From Chitinophaga flava (GTDB taxonomy: Bacteria > Bacteroidota > Bacteroidia > Chitinophagales > Chitinophagaceae), in NCBI RefSeq assembly GCF_003308995.1, contig NZ_QFFJ01000002.1, positions 1,736,001-1,800,000 on the forward strand: a DNA stretch of 64,000 nucleotides, written 5' to 3'. Numbering within the stretch: the stretch's first letter is position 1; the number at the start of each line of letters is the position of its first letter. Below are positions 54,283 through 63,835 of this stretch, piece after piece. A program made the position numbers and the translations under genes. The notes beneath the pieces were generated by a model. That model was not told where the DNA came from, ran no database searches, and worked only from the letters and a program-made list of their open reading frames with translations.

Positions 54283-55617
54283 TCACAACTGATGAACGGG
54301 TTGGAAATGGGTATGTGTCAATTGGGATTCTTCTCCGACTGCAAACTGCTGGAAGGCAATCCGTTTTTCGATGGGGTATACTTCACGGCCCAGCATCTCC
54401 CTGATAATACAGGCGTTACGATAGCAGCCCATTCCCAGGTCGGGTGTTACAAAGCCATGGGTGTGCAGTTCGGCATTCTGAACAAAAATTTCATGGTCGT
54501 TGGTGTCTATTGTATAGTTTCTGTTGACAATGTAACGTCCGCGGTCATCGAGCCTTATTTTATGCATGACAGGCTCCATAAAATCAGGGATCTGGTAAGT
54601 ATAACCTGTGGCGAGTACCAGTCCAGAGCTATGATGGGTATAATGTTTTTCTTCTTCTTCCTGAAAAAAAGTAAGGTTGAATGAATCGGTGTTATCATGG
54701 TACGATATTTCCTGCAGGTCTGCATTGGTGCGTAAGGAGATATCAATGTCCGATACTAGTTTTTTAGCATAGATGGTATCGAAGATGGCCCCGATCAGGT
54801 CTGTGTTAATGCCTTTGTAGAGATGTTTCTGATGCTGCAGCAGGTGATCTCTTTTGTGTTGTGGAAGACTGTGGAAGTAATCAACATATTCGGGAGAAGT
54901 CATCTCCAAGGTGAGTTTGCTGTATTCCAGCGGGTAGAACCTCGGAGAGCGGGTGATCCAGTGCAGGGAGTAACCGTAAGTGTCGATGTCCTGCAGCAGG
55001 TCCATATAAATTTCAGCTGCGCTCTGACCGCTGCCCACAATAGTGATGGATTTTTTGGATTGCAGTGTATGTTTGTTGGGAAGATAATTGGCGGAATGTA
55101 CAGCCTGATGCATGAATTTTTTACAGTTGGCGGGCACATATGGTACGGTGCCGGTGCCCAGTACAAGTTTTCTGGCTTTTATCACCACAGGGGCGCTGGT
55201 GGGCGTTGTACAGGTGAGTAGATAAATTTTTTCGTTTTCATCATAATCAATTCTCTCTACTGTTGTATTAAAATGTACTTCCGGTAGTTTACGGATAGCC
55301 CATTGGCAATACTGATTATATTCATTTCTGAGTATTTTGAAATTTTCCCTGATGTAAAAAGCGTATATCCGTCCCTGTTCTTTCAGGTAGTTGAGAAAAC
55401 TGAAGGGGTTGGTAGGATCTGCCATGGTAACATGGTCTGCAAGGAAAGGAACCTGCAGCGTAGTGTCCTGCATGAGCATACCGGGGTGCCAGTTGAATGC
55501 AGGCCTTTTGTCGAGAAATATTCCATTCAGGTCGGGAATGGAATGGGTAAGGCACGCCAGTCCGAGGTTAAAGGGGCCAACACCAACAGCCGCAAAGTTA
55601 TAGATCATTCTGTTCAT
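54283..55617 (-). CDS. FAD/NADPH N-hydroxylating monooxygenase (IucD/SidA-like)
   Basis: A 444-residue flavin monooxygenase, the first gene of the operon. It shows FAD binding (VGVGPFNLGLACLTHS), MLMQDTTLQVPFLADHVTMA, the NADPH motif ITIVGSGQSAAEIYMDLLQD near residue 200, and LVLATGYTYQIP near 335, all typical of lysine/ornithine/diamine N-hydroxylases. It should hydroxylate the diamine made by the decarboxylase. Met 4 is another possible start. Palindromes upstream may be a regulatory site. Confidence 0.93.
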   Translation of the reverse strand: MNRMIYNFAAVGVGPFNLGLACLTHSIPDLNGIFLDKRPAFNWHPGMLMQDTTLQVPFLADHVTMADPTNPFSFLNYLKEQGRIYAFYIRENFKILRNEYNQYCQWAIRKLPEVHFNTTVERIDYDENEKIYLLTCTTPTSAPVVIKARKLVLGTGTVPYVPANCKKFMHQAVHSANYLPNKHTLQSKKSITIVGSGQSAAEIYMDLLQDIDTYGYSLHWITRSPRFYPLEYSKLTLEMTSPEYVDYFHSLPQHKRDHLLQHQKHLYKGINTDLIGAIFDTIYAKKLVSDIDISLRTNADLQEISYHDNTDSFNLTFFQEEEEKHYTHHSSGLVLATGYTYQIPDFMEPVMHKIRLDDRGRYIVNRNYTIDTNDHEIFVQNAELHTHGFVTPDLGMGCYRNACIIREMLGREVYPIEKRIAFQQFAVGEESQLTHTHFQPVHQL

Positions 55618-55664
55618 AGCATTTTCATTTAATTGATAGCAGGGTATTAAAAGTACGTGTGCCC

Positions 55665-55676
55665 GATAACGTTATC
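55665..55676. promoter_or_regulatory. GATAACGTTATC palindrome upstream of the siderophore operon
   Basis: A perfect 12-bp palindrome, 48-59 bases upstream of the hydroxylase start. It shares the GATAA / TTATC arms of Fur-type sites, which is suggestive for a siderophore operon, but it is shorter than a usual Fur box. Confidence 0.4.
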
Positions 55677-55723
55677 AATCGCCTTGAACTGGTAAAAACC
55701 TGGTAGGATGCGGGTATCCTGAT

Positions 55724-55739
55724 TACCATGATCATGGTA
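55724..55739. promoter_or_regulatory. 16-bp perfect palindrome (TACCATGATCATGGTA)
   Basis: It lies about 107 bases upstream of the hydroxylase start, between the siderophore operon and the regulator gene. Its length and symmetry suggest an operator; the protein is unknown. Confidence 0.4.
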
Positions 55740-55770
55740 TAAATGCGGTGTTATGACAGTAGGGGAAATA

Positions 55771-55806
55771 AAAAAACGGACAAGACCGGGAGGTGCTTGT
55801 CCGTTT
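55771..55806 (-). terminator. Terminator of the NarL-type regulator gene
   Basis: An 11-bp stem (AAACGGACAAG, 55774-55784, with CTTGTCCGTTT, 55796-55806). On the minus strand it is followed by a run of T (complement of AAAAAA at 55771-55776). Confidence 0.85.
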
Positions 55807-55829
55807 ATGTGGTTGGGCCGCAGTATGGC

Positions 55830-56489
55830 TTATGGAGAGCGTTTAACGATACCCGATTCGAGTGCATAGTTGCACAGTTCAATAGCAGAGTGCAGTTGTA
55901 GTTTCCGCATGATATTTCTGCGATGCGAATGAATAGTATGTTGGCTCAGATGCATGATGCCGGCGATTTCTTTATTGGATTTTCCGCTGGCTATCTGGCG
56001 GATGATTTCTGTTTCCCTGACAGATAAGCCTTCCGGAGGAGAAGCAGGAATAGAAGGAGTGCTTTTTCTGTCTGCCAGTAATAAGTCGAGGGCAAAGGTA
56101 CAGAAGAACTTTTCGCCCTGAATGGCGCCGATGATGGCCTGGCGGACATCTATCTTCCTGCACTCTTTCGTCAGTACGCAATAAACGTTACTGTCGAGTA
56201 GTTTGAAGAGGTCCGTTTTTTTCTTCTGGCTGGATATGAGGATCACCTTGCATTCCGGTATAACAGACAAGGTGCCAAGCAGTTCATCAGCATCAAAGTA
56301 TACAGGATCATAATCCAGAATGAGTATATCCGGGTGAAAAGAAAGAAGGGCAGGCTTCAGTTCTTTACTGTTACCTGCCTCTTCTACCCTGTAGTTATTT
56401 TGAAGCTCTGTCAACAAACTTTTAATTCCTTCTCTGTAAACGGGTTGAGCATCTGCCAGTATAATACGAGTCGAGTCTGTACTGTTCAT
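55830..56489 (-). CDS. NarL/LuxR-type response regulator
   Basis: A 219-residue protein. The receiver (about 8-125) contains ADAQPVYREG and the phosphorylation site ILILDYDP; the C-terminal LuxR helix-turn-helix has LSVRETEIIRQIASGKSNKE and IAGIMHLSQHTIHSHRRNIM. The receiver's usual acidic pair is weak (A-D in place of D-D), so control may be atypical. No kinase lies beside it. It is located between the siderophore operon and the siderophore receptor operon and may control either. Confidence 0.9.
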   Translation of the reverse strand: MNSTDSTRIILADAQPVYREGIKSLLTELQNNYRVEEAGNSKELKPALLSFHPDILILDYDPVYFDADELLGTLSVIPECKVILISSQKKKTDLFKLLDSNVYCVLTKECRKIDVRQAIIGAIQGEKFFCTFALDLLLADRKSTPSIPASPPEGLSVRETEIIRQIASGKSNKEIAGIMHLSQHTIHSHRRNIMRKLQLHSAIELCNYALESGIVKRSP

Positions 56490-56571
56490 AATGCTGATAA
56501 AACAACCAGCCCGGACCTAAGTCCGAGCCAGCAGTGTATCTTCACGATAGTCTTTTTAAACGGCATGCCGA

Positions 56572-57282
56572 TTATTTGATTACATCCTTGCAATAGGTAA
56601 TACAGTGCCATACGCGTTCATAAGGTTTTCCTCCGTGTTCTCCTTTTTCATCTTCCGTGAAAGTGCCTTCCAGCAGGTATCTTCCGTTCCAGGCCGGTAC
56701 ATATGTAAACGCCTCTCCGGACTCACCTTTTATTTTTTTGGTCCAGCCAGTGGGTGATTGGATGGTCAGCTCTGTTTTAGGCAGTGTATTTTTTGTTTTA
56801 TGCTGCAGGGATACTTTTTCAGCTACGTTCACCTTTTTGGTGGCGGGTCCGCTGGTCAGCAATACAAAGTCATTTTCTTTCAGGTTGTTAACTCCTTTGT
56901 CGTTATTTACCTGAACAATGCCCTGCGCATAATAATGGATCTTACTGCCACCGTATATTTCCTGAACGGTATGATCGATGTACAGAATATAGGCGCCATC
57001 GGTGGCGGGGGTAAAGGTCGCTTTAAAATGATTGCCTGCGGGTGTACATTCCAGTTGTTGTTTTTTACCGGAAGGATCGATCAGGTAAAGGTTGAAGGCT
57101 TTCATGTTGCTGAACCAGTGCTGAAGAGAGTCGCGTTCGTTGTCGGCATATTCTCCCAGAAATATTTTTACTTCCTGGGCTTGTCCCTTGCGGCCGTAGA
57201 CGGCTGTTTCGATCCAGAGTGCATGCCCGAAAACGGTATACATGCAGCAGCATAACATTGCAGAGAAAAATAGTTTTTTCAT
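56572..57282 (-). CDS. DUF4198-like exported protein
   Basis: A 236-residue protein with a signal peptide (MKKLFFSAMLCCCMYTVFGH). Mature protein begins HALWIETA and contains beta-rich segments with KIFLGEYADNERDSL and a C-terminal RVWHCITYC. The start H-A-L-W-I-E resembles DUF4198/NikM-like periplasmic proteins, often found near metal-uptake genes. It lies 20 bases after the siderophore receptor, so it is probably part of the same transcription unit and may help with iron uptake. Confidence 0.65.
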   Translation of the reverse strand: MKKLFFSAMLCCCMYTVFGHALWIETAVYGRKGQAQEVKIFLGEYADNERDSLQHWFSNMKAFNLYLIDPSGKKQQLECTPAGNHFKATFTPATDGAYILYIDHTVQEIYGGSKIHYYAQGIVQVNNDKGVNNLKENDFVLLTSGPATKKVNVAEKVSLQHKTKNTLPKTELTIQSPTGWTKKIKGESGEAFTYVPAWNGRYLLEGTFTEDEKGEHGGKPYERVWHCITYCKDVIK

Positions 57283-57302
57283 ATTATTTTCAGGATTTAA
57301 GA

Positions 57303-59711
57303 TTAAAAACGATATCCGAGGCTCATCCTCACGTTACGACCGGGTTCTGTCTGCCAGTAATAGATTTTGTTTCCGTAGTTGTCGGCGGAAGGTGCTCCGG
57401 TGTAGAGGTATGCGTTAAGTACATTGTTGACCAGCATATTAATGCTGAACTTATTCACGGTATATGCCAGCCCTGCATCCATTCTGAAGTAGTCGGGCAG
57501 GAAGTTTTCACTTTTATCATATACCTGTCCTGCAACACGCCCGATTTGGTATTGATAACCGATATTGGCACGAAGTCCTTTTAAGGCGCCGTTTCCGAGG
57601 GTATAGGTAAGCCAGGTGTTCTGTATATGTTTGGCAATACCGGGAACATAGTTGCCTACCAGTTTGGCATCTGCATCTTTGGAAACGATACCGTCGGTAT
57701 AGGCATAGTTGACAACCAGGTTAAGCCCTTTCACCACTTCTCCCTGGAAATCGGCTTCCAGTCCTTTAATGCGCTGCTGGCCGTTTTGACGGCTGTATAT
57801 AAACTGGTTGGTAGTAGGATCTCTGTGTTCCAGATCGGTTGTCAGCACATTGTTTTTAGTGATCTGATAGATGGCAACAGAAGAGGTAAAGCGGCCGTTG
57901 AACCAATCCCGTTTAATACCAAATTCAATATTGTCGCCTGTCATTGGATCGAAGGCTTTTTTCTGCCAGTCGAGGCCGGGATTCTGGATGAAGCTCACAT
58001 CATATACACCATAAACCGCACTATGTCTGTCCAGAGAATAGCTGATACCGAAGCGGGGCGTGAATTTGCTGTCTTTGTTGGTACCATCGTAGGGGCTCAA
58101 TACGTTGTTGGTGGTATATCTACCGGCCAGGGTTACACGTAGCTGATCATTGAAAAAGCCGATCTGGTCCTGGAGGTATACTGCATTGTAGCCATAGTTG
58201 TATTGAACACCACGGGTACGGATATCTGCAGAGCGGTCCCATTTAGGCTGAGTAACGGCACCATGATTAGGTTTGTAGATGTTGAAGGGAACATCGCCGA
58301 AAGACGCGGCCTGTGCCCAATCGGCGTAGTAATTACTGTATTTCATATCTACGCCGCCGAGGATATTGTGTGTGACAGCTCCTGTGCGGAAGGTGCCGTT
58401 CACAAATACCTGCGCTGTTTTATTCAGGCCCAGTGCATCCCATATGCTGATGTTTCGTTGAAGCAGGCTGTCATTGTCCTTGATGGAAAACCCTGATGGC
58501 CACATACTCTGGCCGATTTGTTTATAGTGGAAGAAACCGAATTGGGCAGTCAGTTTCCAATCCGGAGTAAATTTATGTTCATAGAAGGCCATGACACTGT
58601 TGTCGTTGATTTTAGTAGGGGCCATGTTGCCTTCAATGGTGGTGAAGTTGGTGGGCAGGTCACCATAACCACGTTTGGAGAAGGAATAGTTTCCGCCGAT
58701 AACCGGCAGTTGCATATACTGCAGGTTGTATTCCAGGGTGATGCTGTTTTTTTCGTCTATCAGATATTTTAATACGGGGGAGATGCTGTACCGGTTGGTA
58801 TAGTCAAAATCACGCCAGCCGTTTTTCATTTCACCAGCCAGGTTGAGGCGATAAAGCAATGATCCGTTTTTGGATAGTTTGCCGTCCAGGTCAAGGGTGG
58901 TGCGGTAGTTGTCGTAGCTGCCCAGAGAGAGGGACACTTCACCCTGACTCACACCGGTAGGTTTTTTGGTGACTACGTTGTACATGCCACCGGGTTCTCC
59001 GTTAGACATCATAAAGCCTGCAGGGCCTTTAATAAACTCAATACGGTCTACCATGCTCATGTCTTCCGTAAGCGGGCTCCAGGAACTGATAAACACATTC
59101 ATGCCATTGCGGAGTGAGTTGGCGCGGGAACCACGGATCTGTATGTTGGAATACATATCCCAGTGGCCCAGGCGGGAGGCGCCGCTCACATTCCTGGTCA
59201 CGCCCTCCTGCATATTATAGATCTGCTGGTCTGCCAACACCTCTCTGGAAACTTCGGCAATGCTCTGTGGTATTTCTACCAGAGGAGCATTTAATCGCAG
59301 TGAATTGGAAGGAGTAAGAACTGTATATTTATTATAGTCTCCTACAATGGTCACTTCTTTCATCTGCTGGCCTGAAGCGCCCAGGCTGATGGTTATCTGG
59401 GAGATTTTGTCGGTCTCTACTTCCACGTCCTGAAGTACTTTCTCATATCCTATCAAAGAGATGACCAGCGTGTATTTCCCTGGTTTTATTTTTTTGATGA
59501 CAAATTCACCATTGGCATCGGTGAGCGCGCCATGGTTGGAATGATCTATTCTAACGGTAACATATGGTGCAGGCAAGCCATCTGAAGTCATTACTTTTCC
59601 TTTGATTGCGGAGAGAATGTCTCCCGCTATTGCCTGGCTCCGGGCGGTTAACAGGACCATCATAAACAGCAGTACTTGTTTTACCCGCGGGCGCAGATAG
59701 AATTGTTTCAT
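57303..59711 (-). CDS. TonB-dependent siderophore receptor
   Basis: An 802-residue receptor: signal peptide, carboxypeptidase-like domain (about 30-115; IKGKVMTSDGLPAPYVTVRI), siderophore-receptor plug (LVEIPQSIAEVSREVLADQQ, RIEFIKGPAGFMMSNGEPGG with MYNVVTKKPTG), and a barrel ending in GYRF. The plug motifs are characteristic of ferric-siderophore receptors of the FhuA/FoxA class. It probably imports the hydroxamate made by the operon 2 kb away, though another siderophore is possible. Confidence 0.93.
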   Translation of the reverse strand: MKQFYLRPRVKQVLLFMMVLLTARSQAIAGDILSAIKGKVMTSDGLPAPYVTVRIDHSNHGALTDANGEFVIKKIKPGKYTLVISLIGYEKVLQDVEVETDKISQITISLGASGQQMKEVTIVGDYNKYTVLTPSNSLRLNAPLVEIPQSIAEVSREVLADQQIYNMQEGVTRNVSGASRLGHWDMYSNIQIRGSRANSLRNGMNVFISSWSPLTEDMSMVDRIEFIKGPAGFMMSNGEPGGMYNVVTKKPTGVSQGEVSLSLGSYDNYRTTLDLDGKLSKNGSLLYRLNLAGEMKNGWRDFDYTNRYSISPVLKYLIDEKNSITLEYNLQYMQLPVIGGNYSFSKRGYGDLPTNFTTIEGNMAPTKINDNSVMAFYEHKFTPDWKLTAQFGFFHYKQIGQSMWPSGFSIKDNDSLLQRNISIWDALGLNKTAQVFVNGTFRTGAVTHNILGGVDMKYSNYYADWAQAASFGDVPFNIYKPNHGAVTQPKWDRSADIRTRGVQYNYGYNAVYLQDQIGFFNDQLRVTLAGRYTTNNVLSPYDGTNKDSKFTPRFGISYSLDRHSAVYGVYDVSFIQNPGLDWQKKAFDPMTGDNIEFGIKRDWFNGRFTSSVAIYQITKNNVLTTDLEHRDPTTNQFIYSRQNGQQRIKGLEADFQGEVVKGLNLVVNYAYTDGIVSKDADAKLVGNYVPGIAKHIQNTWLTYTLGNGALKGLRANIGYQYQIGRVAGQVYDKSENFLPDYFRMDAGLAYTVNKFSINMLVNNVLNAYLYTGAPSADNYGNKIYYWQTEPGRNVRMSLGYRF

Positions 59712-59740
59712 CGGCTTTTTTCTTTTTTAGTGTAAAAGTA

Positions 59741-59750
59741 TACCGCGGTA
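59741..59750. promoter_or_regulatory. TACCGCGGTA palindrome upstream of the siderophore receptor
   Basis: A perfect 10-bp palindrome 30-39 bases upstream of the receptor start. It could be an operator; its sequence differs from the palindromes upstream of the siderophore operon. Confidence 0.3.
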
Positions 59751-60008
59751 AAAAAGTAGCATTTGCGAAGCGGGAAATTGATTTACGCAATCAGGAAAAA
59801 TCGATAAAATATGTTATTTATTAATTATGTGTTGGTTCGGGAAGTAAATGATACTGTCAGGTTTGCTAATCAGTGTAATAATATCACTGCGGTTATTTTT
59901 CTGTGGATGTTCCTATCTTCAGCATCCTGTAAGAAATCTCTGTCATGCCAAACCCTCCTGATATTTATTATTACCATCAATAATCATCAAACCCACAAAT
60001 CCACAAAC

Positions 60009-60191
60009 ATGAAAAAGAAAAAACTGTCCTTGTCCAAAAAATTGTTCGTTCAGAAAGAAACTATTAGCCTGCTGTCCCAGGAACAACAACATGGAGTAAT
60101 AGGTGGAGCACGTACTACCTATGGCTGCCCTACCTGGTTACCTAATGCGGGTTGTTTAACAGAGACTACCCCACAGATCCTTTGTATCTAA
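60009..60191 (+). CDS. Orphan GG-leader precursor peptide, class I lanthipeptide-like
   Basis: A 60-residue peptide. The real start is the ATG at 60009 (MKKKKLSLSKKLFVQKETIS), although the frame is open upstream. The leader has the KKLSLxKxxI-S-x-L pattern common to Bacteroidota class I lanthipeptide precursors and ends VIGG at about residues 30-33. The 27-residue core has several Thr and three Cys, candidates for (methyl)lanthionine. No LanB/LanC or exporter lies beside it, so it relies on enzymes elsewhere or is a remnant. The leader is clearly different from those of the 17.5-kb array, except for the IGG end. Confidence 0.75.
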   Translation: MKKKKLSLSKKLFVQKETISLLSQEQQHGVIGGARTTYGCPTWLPNAGCLTETTPQILCI

Positions 60192-60208
60192 TTAAACATT
60201 TTTCCTGT

Positions 60209-60248
60209 ACGAAGAAGCCGTCTCATTTTTGAGACGGCTTCTTCGTTT
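60209..60248 (+). terminator. Strong terminator after the orphan precursor
   Basis: A perfect 16-bp stem (ACGAAGAAGCCGTCTC / GAGACGGCTTCTTCGT) with loop ATTTTT, followed by TTAT. Confidence 0.85.
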
Positions 60249-60323
60249 ATATTCTGTTTTATGTTTTTAAATATTATCATTTTATATATTTTTGTCTGCA
60301 AAAAACTTACAGAGGAATATTGA

Positions 60324-60884
60324 ATGATGAAAGAACAATACAACGAGTTTGCTTCTATTGCTGTATGCTATAACGATAAAATACGCCAGGCAGATGTTTT
60401 TCATGAGCCAATTCGTAGAGAAATGTCAGTTGTTGACAAGGTTGTAAAAATGATGGAATGGAATCAGCTCAATTATGATCAAAGGAGAGAATGGCGGGTG
60501 AACATGCTGAATGCGGCAAAGAATATGGCAAAGAAGGAAGGAATGTCTTTAGAGGGATTCAAATATGACGAATTGTTTTGTATGTGGGATGAAAGATTGG
60601 CTATGGCAATCAATATGCTGGATCAGCTTTTAAAAGAAGAGTCAGATACTACGGAGCGAAAATTGTTGTTCAGGTTGCATGCTATGTTTCTGGCTGAACA
60701 ATATTTTCTTAATATTGACAGGATGTTTGAAAAATCTTATCACAATGATTATTATGTGATGGTTGACGTAATGATCGATTTTTCAGAAAGTAAGTATGCT
60801 GATAAGATAGGTATTGAAGATCTTAAAAAATGTTTTGTATACATGTATAAACATTGGGAGAAACGGCCTTATCAGGAAGTGTGA
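60324..60884 (+). CDS. Hypothetical helical protein, 186 residues
   Basis: Not recognised. It is soluble, acidic/charged and almost wholly helical by composition, with Met, Lys and Tyr in plenty (VVDKVVKMMEWNQLNYDQRR, LFRLHAMFLAEQYFL). No signal peptide. A second ATG at codon 2 is also usable. The gene lies between the orphan precursor's terminator and a receptor gene; nothing links it clearly to either, although its position next to the precursor allows an immunity or modification role. Confidence 0.6.
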   Translation: MMKEQYNEFASIAVCYNDKIRQADVFHEPIRREMSVVDKVVKMMEWNQLNYDQRREWRVNMLNAAKNMAKKEGMSLEGFKYDELFCMWDERLAMAINMLDQLLKEESDTTERKLLFRLHAMFLAEQYFLNIDRMFEKSYHNDYYVMVDVMIDFSESKYADKIGIEDLKKCFVYMYKHWEKRPYQEV

Positions 60885-61000
60885 GCCTCTTCGTATGTAA
60901 TTCTGGAAACATTCTGGAGAAATTGTTAACGAAGCATGATGAATTAATTATGTTTACGTGAAATCCATCGTCCCTACTATGTTCTGAGGTAATAACTATA

Positions 61001-61008
61001 CACATTTG
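61001..61008 (+). promoter_or_regulatory. Possible -7 box upstream of the receptor gene
   Basis: CACATTTG matches TAnnTTTG at seven of eight positions counting free bases, 19 bases ahead of the ATG. A weak call. Confidence 0.3.
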
Positions 61009-61026
61009 CAGTGTTAAAATAAACAT

Positions 61027-63825
61027 ATGGCCACTGCAAAAAAATTTACAAAACTAATTTTTTCAGCATTTCTTGCATCTTTCACCCTTCAGGCTTATTC
61101 ACAAGTGATTAAAGGTCGGGTCACAGATGCGGTAACCGGTGAACCCTTAGTAGGTGCCACCGTCGTTTTAAAAGGTCTTTCCGGCAAGGCCATCGTGAAG
61201 CTGGATGGCTCCTTTCATTTTAAAAACCTGAAACCAGGCGCCTATGAACTGATGGCTACCTATATCGGTTATTCAGTGGCGAAGGCTGGCCCTGTGCATA
61301 TCAAATCAGATAATGATATAGAGGTGGTGGATATCCTCGCCAAACCATTGCATAGCGAGCTTTCAGGAATCACCGTAGTGGGCAGCTCCCGGAATGATGA
61401 GTCAGGAGCACGGCACCTGGAACAAAATGCTAATCAGGTAGTCAATATCCTGTCCTCCAAAACACTGCAACTGCTGCCTGATATCACCGTCGCCAATGCG
61501 CTGCAAAGGGTCAGTGGTGTGACCATCGAAAAAGGAAGCTCCGGAGAAGGACGTTATCCTATCATACGCGGGATGGATAAACGTTATATCAATACCCTCG
61601 TCAACAATATTAAAATCCCCAGCCCTGATAATAAAAGCCGCTTCATCCCGCTGGACCTTTTTCCTTCCGAACTGCTGGAGCGGCTGGAAGTCAGCAAAAG
61701 CCTGACACCCTCTATGGAAGGTGATGCCATCGGAGGTACCATCAACCTGGTTATGAAAGATGCTCCAGCGACTAAACTGCTGCAGGTAAATTTTTCAGGC
61801 GGTTATAACAACATCTTTGCAGACCAGCCTTTTCAATCCTTCTCCAGCAGCACCATGAACAAACGGTCGCCCAACCAGATCAACGGCCCCGCTTATGCTG
61901 CCAGTGAATCCGAGTTCCCGCTGGGACACCTGAACTATACTCCTAAATCAACACCTATCAATACCACAGCTGGTCTTACCATCGGTAACCGCTTTGGCAA
62001 AAATAAAGAGCTGGGCGTTATTTTATCCGGTAGTTATCAGAATCAGTACAGAGGTACCGCTACTTCCGTATTTACCACCGCTACCACACCCAACGTAGAC
62101 AATATCCCTTCCTTTGAATTTCTGCGCGAACGGAAATATTCTACCCATACACAACGTATAGGCGTTAGCGGTAAGGTAGACTATCGCTTCAACCAGAGAA
62201 ACAAAATTTCTCTTTTCTCTACTTATGTTAACCTGGATGATAAACAGGTGAGGGAATCGTATGATACTACGAATGCCATTAACCAAACCCTCTCATACTC
62301 CTACAGGACTACCTGGCAGTATCAGTCTATTTACAACGCCACTTTACAAGGTGAACATCAGATAACCGGCAGCAGCAAAATAGACTGGTCCGCAGCATAT
62401 TCCATCGCCAAAAACAGCATCCCGGATCAAACCTCCTTTTCTCATGGCGGATTAAGCGTTGATAGAACCGGCAGCAAAGTACAACTGACCGGCGACGACA
62501 TCTTAAACTCCATGGACCGCAACTGGATGAAGAACAGCGATAAGGACCTTTCCTTTTATGCCAACTATACCAAAGCAACAAAATTACTGAACCGGTCTTT
62601 TGAACTGAAAGCAGGTGCTTTGTACCGGAATAAACACCGTGATAATTTCTACAACTACTATACGCTGAATCCATTGCGCATGTCGGGGAACAACCAGCTG
62701 TTCACCACTATTGATGCAGCGAAATTTACCTTCATCGGCTCTAATGCCACTGCGCAACTGAACGGTAACAACTACACGTTCAGCGAAGATGTCTCTGCTG
62801 CTTATCTGCAGGGTAAATGGCAGCTCACACATCAGTTGGAAGCATTAGGTGGTGTAAGGCTAGAACACACCAAACAACAATACAATACACAGCTGCCAGC
62901 CACTGCAGATTATAAAGACGGTACCATTTCCTACACCGACCTCTTGCCAAGTCTGCAACTTAAATATCAGCTGTTCCGTAATCAGACACTGCGCCTTTCC
63001 TATTACAAAGCCATCGCCAGACCTCAGTTTTCTGAACTGATACCAGATGGCCCCGATAACTATGAACTGTTTAAGGAGAGAGGAAATCCTGAAGGACTGC
63101 AGCATTCCACTGCACATAACTTCGATTTCCGGTATGAGCTCTTCCCCGGTAAAGCAGACCAGCTGTTGCTGGGCGTGTTCTATAAAAAAATCGATGACCC
63201 CATCGAACTTTCTGTAAGGAAGTTTGGCTACAATTCCCAGGTGTTTAAACCTGTCAACATTGGAACAGCGGCTACCAACTATGGATTTGAAGCGGTATTC
63301 ATCAAATACATCGGCTCTTTCGGTATCTCTGCCAACTATACCTATACCCACTCCAGCATTACCAACGACAGTATGCTGTACAAATACAGAGATCCGCAGT
63401 TAGGTATCACTGATAAATACATATCAGAAACAAGGCCCATGCAGGGACAGGCCAATCACATTGGTAACCTGTCTGTATTGTATAAAAACACGAAAACAGG
63501 AACAGACCTGCAGGTGGCGGTGGTATATACCGGTGAAAGACTGGCTATCCTGAATACCTATGCAGGCCTGCATTACTGGCTGCAACCCACCACTCAGCTG
63601 GACCTTTCCTTTGAACAAAGAATCTATAAAAAACTGACTTTCTACGGCAAGATCAATAACCTGACCAATACGCCTACCGTTACCAGTATGCACATCCCTT
63701 ACAACAACTATCTGCAGAAAACCAGTGTGCCATTAAGCCAGCAGTCAACTCCTGATGATAAGATCGTTGTGCAGAAAGACTATTACAAAACATCCTTCTT
63801 ATTTGGTTTCAGATACAAACTTTAA
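61027..63825 (+). CDS. TonB-dependent receptor
   Basis: A 932-residue receptor: signal peptide (about 1-25), carboxypeptidase-like domain (about 28-115; IKGRVTDAVTGEPLVGATVV), plug (ILSSKTLQLLPDITVANALQ, then RYPIIRGMDKRYINTLVNNI and LERLEVSKSLTPSMEGDAIG), and a barrel ending FLFGFRYKL. The plug pattern, with S-K-S-L-T-P-S-M-E-G-D-A-I-G-G, belongs to the TonB-Xanth-Caul type, often used for oligosaccharides or other large substrates. The lipoprotein gene after it is probably cotranscribed. Confidence 0.92.
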   Translation: MATAKKFTKLIFSAFLASFTLQAYSQVIKGRVTDAVTGEPLVGATVVLKGLSGKAIVKLDGSFHFKNLKPGAYELMATYIGYSVAKAGPVHIKSDNDIEVVDILAKPLHSELSGITVVGSSRNDESGARHLEQNANQVVNILSSKTLQLLPDITVANALQRVSGVTIEKGSSGEGRYPIIRGMDKRYINTLVNNIKIPSPDNKSRFIPLDLFPSELLERLEVSKSLTPSMEGDAIGGTINLVMKDAPATKLLQVNFSGGYNNIFADQPFQSFSSSTMNKRSPNQINGPAYAASESEFPLGHLNYTPKSTPINTTAGLTIGNRFGKNKELGVILSGSYQNQYRGTATSVFTTATTPNVDNIPSFEFLRERKYSTHTQRIGVSGKVDYRFNQRNKISLFSTYVNLDDKQVRESYDTTNAINQTLSYSYRTTWQYQSIYNATLQGEHQITGSSKIDWSAAYSIAKNSIPDQTSFSHGGLSVDRTGSKVQLTGDDILNSMDRNWMKNSDKDLSFYANYTKATKLLNRSFELKAGALYRNKHRDNFYNYYTLNPLRMSGNNQLFTTIDAAKFTFIGSNATAQLNGNNYTFSEDVSAAYLQGKWQLTHQLEALGGVRLEHTKQQYNTQLPATADYKDGTISYTDLLPSLQLKYQLFRNQTLRLSYYKAIARPQFSELIPDGPDNYELFKERGNPEGLQHSTAHNFDFRYELFPGKADQLLLGVFYKKIDDPIELSVRKFGYNSQVFKPVNIGTAATNYGFEAVFIKYIGSFGISANYTYTHSSITNDSMLYKYRDPQLGITDKYISETRPMQGQANHIGNLSVLYKNTKTGTDLQVAVVYTGERLAILNTYAGLHYWLQPTTQLDLSFEQRIYKKLTFYGKINNLTNTPTVTSMHIPYNNYLQKTSVPLSQQSTPDDKIVVQKDYYKTSFLFGFRYKL

Positions 63826-63835
63826 AAAAAGCAGT

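Noticed and set aside
60324..60884. Possible lanthipeptide modification or immunity protein beside the orphan precursor
   Set aside because: The protein shows no motif of any modifying enzyme, and a strong terminator separates it from the precursor; kept as hypothetical.
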